Of a DNA stretch of 64,000 nt, positions 36,801 to 49,900 are shown piece by piece. Location: contig MCFL01000007.1 in the NCBI GenBank assembly GCA_002102555.1, forward strand, positions 186,001-250,000. Direction: 5' to 3'. The translations under genes were made by a program, and so were the position numbers. Source of the stretch: Catenaria anguillulae PL171 (taxonomy: Eukaryota; Blastocladiomycota; Blastocladiomycetes; Blastocladiales; Catenariaceae). Within the stretch, counting starts at the first letter, position 1; the number at the start of each line of letters is the position of its first letter. The notes under the pieces were generated by a model that was not told the DNA's origin, did no database searches, and saw nothing but the letters and a program-made list of their open reading frames with translations.

Positions 36801-37309
36801 CAAGTATCTTGTCCAGGCAGGCATAAGTAGTCAAACACCCTCTCTCGCAGCATCATTGACTTGAGCGGTGAAAATCCCGAGGCAAGGCCAGCAGATGAAA
36901 ACACGGAGAGCAGTGTGCCGACAAGGATCACGCGTCTCCTCCACTTTACGAACGGCCGTATTGGCGGCTGTGGCGACGGCAGCGACGGCTCCTTCAATGC
37001 TGGTGCCATGAGCGCATCGAGATCAGACGCCGGTAGAGGGGTTGTGGGCGACATGAGTGAAATGATTCTCCCTCCCCCACCGTTTCCTGGTCCCGCTGAC
37101 GTTGATCCATCCATGGTTGTCGAGTCGATTGGGCTCGCTTCAGGTCCGGCAATCATCGTGACTCGACCTGCCATGGTTCCTGGCGGCTGGAGAGGTGATG
37201 GTGTGGGCACATCATCAACAGTGCCGGGCTGGTTGTGTGCTTGTTTGTTGCCGTGTTCGCGTTCATTGGCCCCATGGTGCGATGGAGTGCGTGTCTTCGA
37301 GTTCGACAT
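33830..37309 (-). CDS. MFS transporter, SLC43/FMP42-like, with very large central loop
   Basis: Twelve-helix major facilitator protein of about 1,099 residues. Exons on the minus strand are 36713-37309, 35137-36620 and 33830-35048. The first junction is strong (TGFLL joined to DRLGPKLLYLFAAVM). The second (88-nt intron, weak GTCATC donor) is tentative; otherwise the frame stops at 35091. After a 115-residue disordered N-terminus come helices 1-6 (for example RRVILVGTLLSVFSSAGLAS, and VFVFGLFFMPL as the sixth). A loop of roughly 450 residues follows, rich in Ser/Pro/Gly and ending in RPGT repeats. Helices 7-12 run from YWSPFYWLFVTHTVTTALLL to VMLALQSVGLVFPVVLYSW. The two-half layout resembles the amino-acid-transporter-like SLC43/FMP42 group; substrate unknown. 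Confidence 0.8.
35091..35327 (-). repeat. RPGT-motif repeat in transporter loop
   Basis: Seven occurrences of RPGT followed by Ser, Gly or Ala within about 78 codons, coded by divergent CGxCCxGGxAC units. The last copy falls inside the proposed intron at 35049-35136. A further SRPGT occurs after the splice, in the next exon. Likely unstructured loop sequence or a docking motif. Confidence 0.6.
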
Positions 37310-37973
37310 GGCTGGAGGAGAAGGCATCTGGGATATTGGCTTTCGCTTGCTTTAATCATTGCTCACAGCATTGTATTTTGTTTGCAATGCTCTCCAAAGA
37401 GAGCAAACACTAGGAATATACGAGAACATTTTTGGGTCGTCGTGTGTACATGGAAAGTTCGTGCACGCCAGGATGCGAACAGTTCCAAAAGCGATCCATC
37501 ATGGTCCGCCGTATTGCTGCATACTCTCGCGCAGTCAAGGCCGATTCGCTTGAGCACAAATCAGTGCAACGCACATACTTCACTCAAGTGCAAGGTTCAG
37601 CTCCAGTGACAATCATGTTATGAACACAAGACAAGAAACAGAAAAACAGGTCAACAGATTGGGAATTGCGGAAACTCGCTCCAACAAATAACACAGATTC
37701 TCGTCATGGACAACTGTGGATATCAACGAGCTGGAAGAGAAATGAACATTGAGAAGAAAACAATACTACAGGTGCAGCGGGGAAAAATGTGCCGACGGAA
37801 CGAAAGAGAATAAAACAAGCTGTACTGAGGGACAACGTCGAGAACTGAGCGACTCAAGCCGAGGGAGAATACCATGTAGAGGAAACGGAAAACCACAATA
37901 GGTTCGAATGGCAGATGACAGACGGGCAAAAGCGGGCGCGACAAACAAGAACACCGACTTCCGTGCAAGTTTG
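37310..37973. other. Intergenic region
   Basis: About 660 bp between two minus-strand genes, holding the transporter leader and the 3' UTR of the WOPR gene. It is AT-richer than the surroundings and has no supportable open frame. Confidence 0.45.
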
Positions 37974-40246
37974 TTAATGATCTTGGCTGGTTAACTCCCC
38001 CTCATGGGAATCCGACGACGGGAAATCCACCGCATTGTGTCTGGCACTGTTTGGGGTTGGGAGTTGCGGGTAGTACGAATTAGCCACAGCTGGATCCAAA
38101 TACGCTGGGCCACCACGGTATTCCGAGTACGCCGGGTACGAGTGAGCGCGGGCGGCAGGATACGATGAGTAGCTCGCGCCGTACGCCATGGAACCGCGAC
38201 CAGCCGGCGGCGGCGGTCCGTGATACGTGAAAGGGTCGCCGAAACCATACGAGGCAGGGGTAGTCGGGTAGTAATAGCCAGCAGAAGCGTGAGACGGCAG
38301 GGGGTTGTGACTGTGAGACTGAGGAGGAGCCAAACGATGGGCGCTGGTAGGGTAGCGAGAATACGATCCAGAGTCGACGCGTGCATGCAACGACGCATCT
38401 TCCCACGATTCAAACGGGGCACTATGCGCAGAAGCCGGAGAATGGAGCGTCTCATTTGGTCTCGCGTGGGACGAGCCATTCGCCGCTACTGAGCTCGGCG
38501 GATCGGAAGTCCGAAGGACGGCCCGGTTTGCGTCTGGAACGTAACCGGCTGGCCGACCCGGCTCGTAATGCGGGTAATCGCGATCCCGCAGCTCTTCAGG
38601 CGCGTATGGCCAGCCGCCATGAGGGTACGAGTATACAGGGCTACAGTAGTCTGCGGATGACGACGATGGCGCGCCAGGATAATGGTCGAATGGCGCGTGT
38701 GGGTGGCATGGGGCCGAGGCAATGGATGTTGGGTAAGTGGGCCAGGTGTGCGGGTATCGAGGCGTGGCCCCAGCAGATGGAGGCGGGGGAGGGGCAACAG
38801 AGGTGGGCGCCGATGCGCTTGAATGCGGGTGGCGTGGCGGCATCATGGTCTGAAAATGCGGTCCATGGCCGGCATAAGGGGCCGGATTGGCCGCAGTGAC
38901 AGGCATGTCACGAGAAGCTGCTACCTGTCTCGAGTCGTAGCGGACGTTGGTCGCCTCGACAAGATGCCCTTGACTGATGGGCGACGGCGGGCGGAATGCA
39001 CTGGCAGGGCGGCTCCGGTTGAGACACTTGAAGCAGCGGGAACGGCTGTTGGGTTGGCGACCATGAGCGGAGTCGCGTCCAAACCAGTCAGGTAACTGGG
39101 AAAGCGTGTACAACAACTGGTTGAGTACGCGCCCTGACTGTGCCGAGCCGAAAGCAAGACCAACGTACAATCCAGGCTCGATCGGAAGCTCGGCAAACTG
39201 TGGGACCTGAGACGGCCGAGTCAGCGATGCCTCCTCGTGCTCGTAGTAATACGCCACCAAATGGAACCGCTCATTCTTACGAGTGCGCACGCTAATCGTC
39301 TTCTTGCGCAAAAACAACCTGTCTGACGACGACTCGTCCTCTTCTGCCACCAGAGCAGCCTTGCGCTTCTTGGACAGCTTGCTTGCACGCGGGCGATCCT
39401 TGGTCGTTGTCAATGCTCATCATCCCGAGCCGGTGCAGCGTCCGATACCCCCGCGTCGCTGTCGCTGCCAGTGGATCCAGCGTCATTGTTGCTAACGTCC
39501 TGAGGGCCACCCGATCGCGCATTTTTGTTCGGCTTGGACGAGGACGACGCCGCCGCAGCGGCTGCAACGGCGGCAATAGCTACACGGCCGCGCGTGGTTC
39601 CAGTTTTCTTTGATGCCGAGAGCTCCTACGCTCATGCAATTGCAATGGCGCGCAAACCAAGGTGTGAGAACACGGTTCAGTCCAGCCAGCTGGGTACGTT
39701 GATCAGCAAAGAACTGACATACCTTGTACATGAAAAAACGGCCCTTCATGCGACTGTTACTCCAGTGTCGGCCATCCTATTGGCATGACATGCGATGCTC
39801 AGATCAGCGATTCAGGAACCAGTCCAGAGCTCGAAGAACACGGTCGAATCGGGAACGGCGCTCCACCTTAGACATACCGTCCAGCGTTTGATTTGCGCCT
39901 CCTCCTCATTCCAAACAAAAATGCTGCCAGAACCTATCGCCAACTGCTCATCCTCCGTCAAGCGGTGGTGAACGCGTGGGGCCTTGCGGCGGCGGACGGC
40001 CTCAATCAAAATGAGCGCATCGTCTGCAAATTGAAATGAGTAACATGGGGTTAGACATGCGAGGAGCAGAGAGGGGGCGATTGGCGACCCACGCTGCAAA
40101 AGAAAGGTACCAATAGTGGCAATGCTGCCGTAGAATGCTTGGATAGATTGAATGTCGGCGGAGCCCGCCAACGCGGCGGAGGTGAACGGCCGCGTAGCTG
40201 GAAACGGGGTCTGCATCGCGAGTGGTGGCGTAATAGGGCTGAGCAT
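37974..40246 (-). CDS. WOPR-domain (Gti1/Pac2/Wor1) transcription factor
   Basis: Fungal DNA-binding regulator of about 651 residues. Exons on the minus strand: 40093-40246, 39878-40023, 39723-39776, 39449-39625, 37974-39398. WOPR part 1 reads DDALILIEAVRRRKAPRVHH, LTEDEQLAIGSGSIFVWNEE, AQIKRWT joined by splicing to DGRHWSNSRMKGRFFMYK. Part 2 follows an Ala/Ser-rich linker and is LRKKTISVRTRKNERFHLVAYY. This bipartite arrangement with KRWTDG and the Tyr-rich end is diagnostic. The last 350 residues are Pro/Ser/Tyr/His-rich low complexity, as in Wor1/Ryp1 tails. Family members switch morphology and development in Dikarya. The 50-nt fourth intron (39399-39448, CCAAG acceptor) is the least certain junction; the start at 40246 is chosen as the first suitable ATG. 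Confidence 0.88.
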
Positions 40247-41425
40247 ACAGGAGCTGTGCCAAACGTAAACGGCAGCAGGCAGCGGGTCTTGCAGCCACGT
40301 TGGCGAGCAATGAATGCACAAGTCTGAGGGTTTGATGACGGCACGAGCCTGCAAGGGACGAAGCCAGTCGGTCGCTGGATACCACGATACTTACAATACT
40401 GGGAGAAAAGACCGTTGGAAACGCAAGTCTTGGTTGGAGGGGAGGCGATATGTGAAGCAAAGTATTTCACAAAGTAAGTCACCAAGGGAGGAAATAGGCG
40501 GAAAGTAGAGAGCTGATGATATTTATCGAATTGATTGCTGAGGAGGGAGAGGGGATAAAGACGGATGCTTGCGTCGTGAGTGCCGATATGATGCAGCAAA
40601 TGGGCGTTGATGTGGCGGCTGCGCGCACACGTGCCGCTGAATGGCAACAGCTTGGCTTCCGATCTTCAAGGGAAGAACGAGAAATCGAACAAAAGCACGG
40701 CACGGCCATCGGTGTCACGAAAATGTTCGCAATCCCTGGGCAGGACGCCCTACGTTCTCTTCATGAGTTGCCTCAGTAACTGTATGGCGAAAGCCCTTCC
40801 GACCCACAATGTACACTGAGCAGTGAGCAAAGAGTTGACGTATCTGACGTTTACCTGTGGGTTAGGTTATTGGGTTGAGCCCCACCTAACTTGTCAAACC
40901 GTGCATTCCGGCACCTTCCCACACCACTCCTGACGAGTGGTGGAGAGGTGTGGAATTTCGGGTCTCGATTTTCCAAGTCACCGCCAATGGCCTTTTGAAA
41001 TCAGTTGCACTTTCTATGATTGTTCGATTTTGCCGCGGCTGTGGCGCCGTCATCCGATCCACATGGTGTCCCTGCCAATCTTTGGCCAACGTGGATCGAA
41101 GACCCAGCTCGCATGACTTCCACAGCCGAGTAGACTGTGCCAAACTCGTACATCACATTTCCATGGAGCGAGATGGATTTGCAGCAGACCATCGCCAATT
41201 TCTCCCATCATCATACGGAACCCACGGTTTATCAGGAAGGTACATGATGATTCTCTCGTAAATAAGAAGCAGCTCAAAGGGAGACCAAGAAACTGAACGA
41301 CACTCTTGGATGGAACAAACATTCACACACGGATAGGTACAGGAACAAAAGTCAAGAAGATAAGTGGGGTAATGTGACACTGAGGCACATTGTGCTGAGC
41401 AAAACTGACAACAGGAACCAACGAT
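40247..41425. other. Long upstream region of the WOPR gene
   Basis: About 1.2 kb without a supported gene between the WOPR start and the 3' end of the next minus-strand locus. A plus-strand frame at 40516-40779 is open but has no family resemblance. Long leaders and promoters are common for WOPR regulators; I see no specific site. Confidence 0.35.
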
Positions 41426-43473
41426 TCACGAGGTGAGAGCCTTGGCGACTCGTTTTGCCTCCTTCCGAGCTGCCTTTTCCGCCCTTTCCTGCTCCTTCCT
41501 TTCCTTTTTTGCCGCCTTCTCCTCGGCATGCTCGTGACCCTTTCCACCAAACAAGGACGAAAACAGCTTGGACTTTTTCTTCACGACCTTTGCTGATTCC
41601 TCTGCGTGTGCTGGTGGCTGGGAGATGGCGGGAGCGACGGTGCCGGCCGGCGGCAGAGACGGAATCAGGTCAACCGAGCGGGACATGGAAAGCGAACTGG
41701 CAGGCGCCGTGCGCGTTGGTGGACAACAACTTCGTCGCGCGGCTTGTCGTGCTTGCTCGCGCGAGTCAAGGTTGAGAATGACTGCGAGAAGCGCTTGAAC
41801 AAGGACGATTTGGATGACTTGGTCGTGCGCATGGTGGACGATCCAAGGTCAATGGAATCGCGCAGGGGAGCGGATGTGCTGCCGTCAGCCGAGGCAGGTA
41901 AAGTCATGCTGAGGGACATGGCCGAGTCGGAACCAACACGGAATACAGGTGGGAGAGCAGCTGATGTTTGTGCTGCCGGCGAGAGGGGTTCGGTAATGGC
42001 ACGAGGCATCAACGGCGCAGCCTCCACGGCTGACGCTGTTGCTGGTAGCTGAGATTCGACACGACCGTGATCCGCCTGCACCTCAGACACTGCTCGTGAC
42101 GCAAGCGCTTGCGTACCCTCGGTGGTTGGCGTGTCTATGGCGAGCGCTTCGTCGCCAGGTGACAATAGCGATTCTGGGCGGTCGTGACGTTCGATGGCAC
42201 CAATTGTGGGCGACGCCATTGGAGTGAGATCGGTTTCTTTGAGAATGGGTGACGATGCGAGCGTTGCATTGGACGTCCGAGGTGCATTTGCGGTGGCGGA
42301 TGTGGTTCGGTGAGTTGAATGGGGGCAGTGGGTTCTGAATCAATGGACGGATTGGCGATCCTGGGTCGGGCAAGGGAATGGGAACATGGAGCTCGTTGCA
42401 AAAAATGCTTGATGCGGGCGAGTCGGGAAGCGGAGGAAGTGCATCGAGCTCAGTCAGGGACTCGAAAACGGTCGTGTTGCGATGCGAGTGACTGGAAAGC
42501 CGGTTCGCCAGCAGCCATGGGCGTAACGTCATCCTCAACCACCTCAACAAACTTGGGAACACGCTCTTCGTCGTGGACCTGAGCGTCGCCTGCATGTAGT
42601 GACTCACCACATCCGCACCCAGTCATGACGGCGCTGTCTCCCGACTCTGAACTTGCAACCTCCATCATCCACACCAACTCTTGGCCATCGGCGTCCAACC
42701 CCAAATCCAGCTCGGGCGGCAAGGTTGGGGAATGAATGTCGGCCCGTTCCGTTTCGAGCGGGGAGGGTTCCGTTGCGGCTGAATTGCGCTCGCCGTTGGC
42801 ATTTTGGGTGATCAACATTTCCTTGCGCATGGCGACTAGTTTGCGGAGGGATACGTAATCCATGAGAACGTGCGGGGCATCCATGGACGGGATGGAGGAC
42901 TTTGGGACTGGGCGAAAGGTGAAGGCGGGCATTTTTGATCCGGCCGACGGTTCGACAGGTTGAATGAGGAGGTCTGCATTCAATGTACCGATAGGTACGG
43001 TGAGCCGCCGCCTGATGAGAACGAGCAGGGTAAACAAGTTAAGTGAATTGAGAGCGCACCGATTGCAGACTGGAGCGAATTGGTTCCCAGTGAAGATGGG
43101 AGATAGATTCGGATGAGGCCCGTCATGTTGGTGGCGAACGAAGGGCAACTTGTGGGAATGCCTTTGATGTCGGTAATGATTGCGAGCGACGTGTGTCCCA
43201 ATGTGGCGGTGGCAGCTGTGGGAGGGACGGCGGCGTGGCGTTGGCGGCGGTGGTGGTGTCGACGTCGTGAGCTGTGTCGGATCGGTCAAACGACGTCGAG
43301 GGGGAGTGGGGAGTAGTTCGAGTCAAGTCTGTCTGGCAAGCAGCGACAAGCGTGACATTTCGCTTCCCTCGGCGGCGGAGGGAGCCGCTGCCGGCCTTTG
43401 AAGTCGTTGGTGGATGGGCATGATGACGCCCAAAGGTGGTCCCGCTGTGCCGCTTTGAGTTGGAGGATCCCAT
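41426..43473 (-). CDS. Unrecognised locus with myristoylation-type N-terminus and several frame breaks
   Basis: I do not recognise this protein. An ATG at 43473 starts MGSSNSKRHSGTTFG, a textbook N-myristoylation context (Gly2, Ser6) followed by basic residues, suggesting membrane attachment. Reading on, coherent protein-like segments appear in changing frames: an ordered block LGHTSLAIITDIKGIPTSCP with TGLIRIYLPSSLGTNSLQSA, then DALLIQP-like and YVSLRKLVAMRKEMLITQ, an acidic stretch (VPKFVEVVEDDVTPM), a Ser/Pro-rich part, RTTKSSKSSLFKRFSQSF, and a Lys/Ala/Glu-rich end KKKSKLFSSLFGGKGHEHAE running to a stop at 41426. One intron is likely after SAIG (near 43058). Several one-base breaks prevent a single model. 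Boundaries and unity of the locus are inference. Confidence 0.4.
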
Positions 43474-43949
43474 GTTGTTGCGCCAAATGGGAGGGATTGA
43501 GTTGAGCAATTACCTAGGTACTGATGATCGCGATCGCTGCTTGCCAATACTATTTACCTCGGCCGTGGTGTCTGTTTGCAATTGCGAGCTGAATGCCTGA
43601 TGAATGGGGCCGCATCGATATCTCTCGAGCTCTCTCGTGCAAGCTGCGTTGGCGTTGGCTTAACGCTGAGCGATCATAAACAACAACTCACAATGACGCC
43701 TTGTGACGCGTCCGATCGACAGCCCCATCCCCACCAAAAGCGGGCAGAAACTGGGAAGAAGCCGCCAAGAAGCCGCGAGAAGCGGTTGGGCCTTCTCAGA
43801 ACACTTCTTGGACCTTCTGCATGCTGATCCTGGACTGCCATTGACGAATGCGACTACTTAAATGACGGGATCATGCTCCCACTCACCCTATGTAGGTGCG
43901 ATCCGAGCTCGCGAAAAAAGAAGAAGAGGGAAGTACTTGATGCAATACC
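43474..43949. promoter_or_regulatory. Divergent promoter region upstream of the CCDC162-like gene
   Basis: About 475 bp between two divergent start codons. A GCGATCGCGATCG-like palindromic stretch lies near 43528 and a TATC/GATA-rich patch near 43610-43680. No coding sequence is supported. Confidence 0.35.
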
Positions 43950-46900
43950 ATGATGAATCAGACCGCTGACAAGGATGCCACTGCGGCCCCAACGGCCCAA
44001 TCGGCCACGGCGTCCGCCTGTGATCTGGACCGCGTTGACGACCTACGAACGTTGGACAAGGAATATGACAGGGTAGGTCTGCCCCACCTTCAGCTCACTG
44101 CCGGTGGCTGCCGTAGCATTGATCTTGGCATGAAACACTCTTTCAGCTCAGGAAAGACATTGAAAACATCCTGGCAAATCGCCTCAAAGACAGCATCAAG
44201 CCCGACAGCCGCAAATTTCGAATGTCCATTGTGCCAACCATTGGGTGCGTGGGTTTCTCGTGAACCTAAATGAGTGGAAATCTGAGGTTGGCTGATGCGA
44301 GAGAGCTGCCCATGTCTGCCAGTGCGTTTGGACGATACGCTGACATTCGTGAGAACAAGCTCAATGCCGTCACGACCATCTCTGTTCCGCTTCGTGTCGC
44401 GACTGGACTCGACACGGCAAAGCTGGAGGTACATATCTTGATGGGAATCCTTGAGCAAGTTCTTTTGGTTTCCAGACCAATGACCAGCCAATGTATTTGC
44501 GTAGATGGATACGCTATGGAACATTCAAGAACGCTTCGTCCCAAGAATCGCTCAAGCACGTTGATTCAATTTTTCCGCCAGCGAATCCTGAGTTTGGTGC
44601 AGGAACGTCAGTTGCTCTTGCACCGAGCATCCATGGCCTTTCAACACGAAGACACCATGAACCGTCATCGTCCCATGATTCTTGCGCACTACGAAAGCAT
44701 TCAAGCATCCTTGGTTGACGCGATCGAGCGGTACGACCGGTTACTGATGGCTGAAGATGCCGCATATGTGCGCCCGAAAAAGGCATGTATGAGCTCGTAC
44801 AACTGGATTCTGCAGGGATCGGGGGGATGTGCTGACAGTTCATTCTTGAGTCAGGGAGGAAAAGGGAATCAAGAAGCCGCAATGGAGGCGAAAAAAGCCG
44901 CGTCGTCACGTCCATCGGTCGAAATGGAGGATGTCAAGGCCATGGCTCACTACATGTCCAAGCAATACCGTGAATGCCGCGACTACGATACCTTTTTGGC
45001 ACGAATTGCGGTATGTGCATGGCACTGACATTACTCCGTTGGGGAAAGTAGTTCGGCTTACTCGCTCTCTTATTGGTCCAATGTACGTGATGCGGCGCAG
45101 AACCTCACAACAAGCGACACTGAGGAACTTGTTCAAATGGCTCGCGACATTTCGCAGGAACCGTTGAGCTGCCGGTACAAGCCAGCGCAGCATTGCCTGT
45201 CTCAAAGCTACAGCTTCAGGCTTACAATTGAACGTGGTTCACTCTTGTAGCTCGACCCTCCCTCTCAAGAACCCGAAATCCGACACTTCATTTCCGATTT
45301 TGAAACTGTCCTTTCCTGGTTCAACCTCGACACGTCCATCGAAGCCGAGGACGGCCGTGCACTTGCCTATGTGACTGAAAAGATGTTCAACGGTCGGTTC
45401 ACCCAGCTCAAAATCACACCTAGCCCAGCCGACATCAGTTCTGCCTCCCAAACGCAAACCCTTGGCGACACTTTGATCAATGCACTAGACTCTCAAGAAG
45501 ATGTGCGCATCACAAGAGTGCAGCAAGCGGCGCTCAAAGTGGTCAAGGCCACATGGACAGCCTTGGCGAGACGGCTGTTTGGCGAGGTGAGGGATGAGGA
45601 TATGATGGGCCAAAAGGTACTCAAGAGATGCTTCATGAGGGCATGGCCAGCAACTCACTCGTGTTCTACATTACAGCATGAGCGAATTGATTTTCAACTC
45701 CGCTACGAATACGACTTGCTCGCGTCCGATACAATCAGCACTGTTCGCGACCATTTGCGTGTCACACTCAAGTACTACACAGACGACGTGCTGCACCATC
45801 GCGAAAGGGAGTCTGAAGACGACGGCGGCGGAATAGCATCCAGTGCTCACGCTTCTGCTGTTGCACCGTCTTTGCCGCCACCATCCATGGACCAGCTCAC
45901 GACAAAGTTGGGGATGTTGATTCCCAAGAGCGAGGGCGGCATCGGGCAAATGATATCCAAGCGTCAGCAGCTGGCTGAGCTGCACAAGATATCAGATGAT
46001 CCGCTGGCGACACAGTTGGGGGAGGTTCTCATGAACCGGTCTCCAGTACGGCTTCTGCTATTCAGCGATCCTTCTACACCCACAGCACACACCTGCTCAT
46101 GTTGTCTCCGACTTTTTCACAGGATCACGTCATGTCTATCTTTGCTTCGCACGAGGTACACACGTTCCTCCAGCTACGTTACCTCAAGACCCGCGAGCTG
46201 CGTATGGTGCTGTTGCGCCAGCTCAACTTTTTCCGGTCCATTGAGCGACGCCTTGTCCACGATTTGGAGCAGGTGGGCATGCCTGCTGACGGAGCCGAGA
46301 CGCTTGATCCAGTTGGATTTGAAAGCGGGTCACCCTTACGAGAGTTGCAGAGGTACACTAAACCGATTCTCAATTGTGCCAAGACAATCTCTGACCCACA
46401 CAGTCTGCTCAATATCCATGTTCACAGCTTTGCCCGCAAGCGCATAAACGACCTCGCGCAAGCCATGGAGCAGCACCAACTCGAAAAGATGGCCGAAGAC
46501 AAGCGCGTCATCTTCAACCGTCAAATCATCATCAGCAACGACGACGGCGGCAACATTGTCTACGACGTGGCATACACGGATCTCAAGCGACTCGAGACCC
46601 GCCTGCTACGCATCGCATCAGGCATGATCAATCGAACCGCCAAGGATGGCGAGGATCGCGATGAATACTTTATGGAGCACGCTCGCACCAAGCTCCGTGA
46701 CCAGCGAGACTTTATGGACGTGTCGTTCACGGCGCCCAACATTGACCGGCAACAAATCTTGCTCGAACTGTACGAGTCCGAGGTGCAACTTAACGAGCGC
46801 AAAGTCATGCTGGTCAATGCGCTTATGGAACTCTACGAGCACGTCAGCTGGCCCGACCACCGCCAAACCTTGCTAGAGCACATTGTCAAGGTGATGCACA

Positions 46901-49900
46901 CGCCGCGCGCACTCATGGAAACTGTATCGTCATTGTCATCCACCTCCGCCATCGAGAACATGTTCCGAGGCGTCGCATACCAGGTCAAGGCATTCGAGGC
47001 GCAAGAGCAGCTCGTGTTGGAGATTGTCAACCATGCCATTCGACGGCAGACGGAGCCAGAGTGGGGATCCTTCAACTTTCATCATGGGGCCGTGGTTCCA
47101 ATTCAGCCGCACGAGTTTTTGCTTGGCCTTGGGGATGTGCTCAAGTTGCCGCAACAAGTCCAAGCCTTTGTCAACGACCTGCGACTAGCAACCGTTCCAT
47201 TTGCCGACATTCCCACATCTACACTTGATGCGGCAGTTTGGCGGTACATCTTGCAGCAATGGTCAACCATGTCGGCAGCCAGCTTTGTCCTTCCAGAGAC
47301 TCCTCGCAAGCTCCTGTTTCACATGGACCTCATCACGTGCCCAGACACAATTGAGATGATTCTCGCCGATGTGTACGCAGCAGAGAACTCGGCTGGAGAG
47401 GCCCTGGTCCATCCATTGTTGGGCACGCTCGTGACCCCAGCGCCGTCGGTGGATCCGGCGTTTCAGGATCGAGCAATGCGATTATGTGTGACGTACACAG
47501 AGTTGCTGCGCGGGTATCGACGGCTCAAGATCCAGTGGCTCGAGACCCATTTTCTCAACCAAACGCTCAAAAATCAGGCCGTGTTGCTCGGCGTCAATCA
47601 CAAGACCTTCTTTCCACAGCTGAATTCGATTCCATTTGACATGGTAGACTCGGGCGAAGTACATGTACGTCACGTCATGCGTTCCTTCTTTCGCACGAAA
47701 CTGACCTGTGTTCTTGTGCCGACCCAACAGACACAGGCGCTGGACGTCTCTGATGATGATGAACCAACTGCACGGCCAGCCTCAAAGAAGGATCAGGTCG
47801 TATTGAATGTCACGCCATTGGCCATCACCGAGTTTGATGTCTCGTGGGGAAATGTTGCACTGGAAGCTGATCTCATCATCAAGCAGTTTTCGCTCGAGGG
47901 GTCAACCATTATTTCCGAATGCTTACGGGCACGTGGACACGGTTTCATTATTGTGCTGTTAACGGCGACACAATCACCAACTTGCGTTCCCATGCTGTAG
48001 ACTCAAGTGTTGGCAAAGTACACATCACTCACCTTGTGCGAGACGAATCAAATCATCCTCAACCGACTTGAAGAGCGCTACAAGACTGTGCGTTCCGATT
48101 GATCCCAGGATGCATTTTGTCAAATCTGACTTGTGGCGTTGAACAGGGTGAAGTTGCGACAGTTTACTCTGGGGACTATGCATCAGTCGCGTTCTTGCCC
48201 ACCCCGTTTCGACGCCCGATTCGGCGGCAAATGCTGGCCATGTACCAAAACGAATGGCGCAAGATCCAAATGGCTTCGGCCAACCTCAGGGAGGACAAGC
48301 TCATGCTCAAGGTGAAAGCCTACGCCTTCTATGCTCAACATATGAGCGTGTTCCTTGTCGAACAAATCTCGCGAATCCTGCTCATCAAGGTCCAGCGCCA
48401 GCTCCCCGCGTCCGTTCTCTCAACAGTCAACTCCAAGAATGCCATTGACGTTTCAATTACTCAGCCGGGGTCGAGCGGCAACGCAAATGCCAGCGGAGGC
48501 GGCTCGCCGTCAGCAAACGATTCAGCGAGCCAAACCACGGATTCTGTCTTGGACATTGAGCAAGGAAAGTATCTCCGCGTCTGGACAGCCATCTTGCCAA
48601 CAGATGCGCTAGCGCTCGGCCGCGTCTTGAAGTACTCTGAACAAGAATTGTCCAATGTCTGCTCGCCGGTCTTGCCCAAGCTTGTTCAAATCTATTCGCT
48701 GCTGGTGGAATTGCTTCGCGTTGCCTTTGCGCTCGGCGACCATCTCAACGAGCGCGGTGAGGAAACCGTGCGTCAGCTGCTCTTTGTCATCAAGAAAGAG
48801 GTTCTCAACTTTGGATCGCCTATTACGGCCGACAAACTCATTGGCTACCTGTCTCATCGATGGGCCGTCTTGCGGTTGCGGCTCCTTGTTTCCTTGCACT
48901 CGGCGTCATATTGCCTGTTGACGTCGCCGACATTGCAGCCTGCCATGGATTCGTTCTTTGCCGTTTTCAACTACTTCAAGCGAATCGCCAAGTATCCCAA
49001 CATGACTGGTCGCATATTGCCATGCGCAACTCAGATTGCCATGAATTTTCGCTCACAGGCGCTCACGGATCTGTCCTTGACGGATCGCAAGCTGTGCAGT
49101 GAGCGGTTCAATGAGGTATTTCCGCTTTCGCCTTGCAACAGCGCCATGGGGACTTACTCATTGTTGCTTCCATTGTCAGATTGAAGCGTACATTGAGGAT
49201 ATCTTTCACCAAACCAACCTCGAGTCGCTCGAAGTAGAAAATGCCTACGCCAACCAGATTGAATACCTCAAAACCGCCAAGCGCCTGCTGAGACTTCGGT
49301 TCGAGCTTCTTTCCGTGACCAACTACCGCAAACCAATCGACTACAACTGTATTGGACCCTTCCTCGCCATCTACAAGTCAAAGGTCGTGTCCGATGCGTA
49401 CCGTGAATTTGTCGCCAACCAACGGCGCAAAGGGTCGCACATTGAGGACGTAAATGCAACTCGCGGCGCGCAAATGGAATTTGAGCGATGCCAAGTCGTG
49501 GCCTTGCGGGATGTCTTGACCATCATGTACACCAAGAGCATGATGCGTGCCATGAAACGGGTGTTTGACTTGCTTGTCGACGAGCGGACAGACGCCTTGT
49601 TTGCTCATCGGGATTCCATTACCTTGCCCCGGCCCTACTTGGTTCATGCATATCCATCGAGCTTGCGCGAGTTTGACTTTTCCCACAAATCGGCCCTGTT
49701 TGACGAGCTGTGCTATGACTTGTACACGTTTTCGCATCAAACAACGGTACGTCTGAGGTACCCATGCTTCCGCGCCATTGTGATGATGACAGTTTTCTTG
49801 CCCGGCGAATATCGGTAGACTGCTCTCAGCCAAGCAACTCGAGATCGTGGCCGATTCCTCATTGACGAGAGGCCGGGCGTTGTGGATGCTGACATCAACC

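Noticed and set aside
40855-40895. GGGTTAGG-type telomere-like word
   Set aside because: A single short occurrence, not a tandem array, in the middle of ordinary genes.
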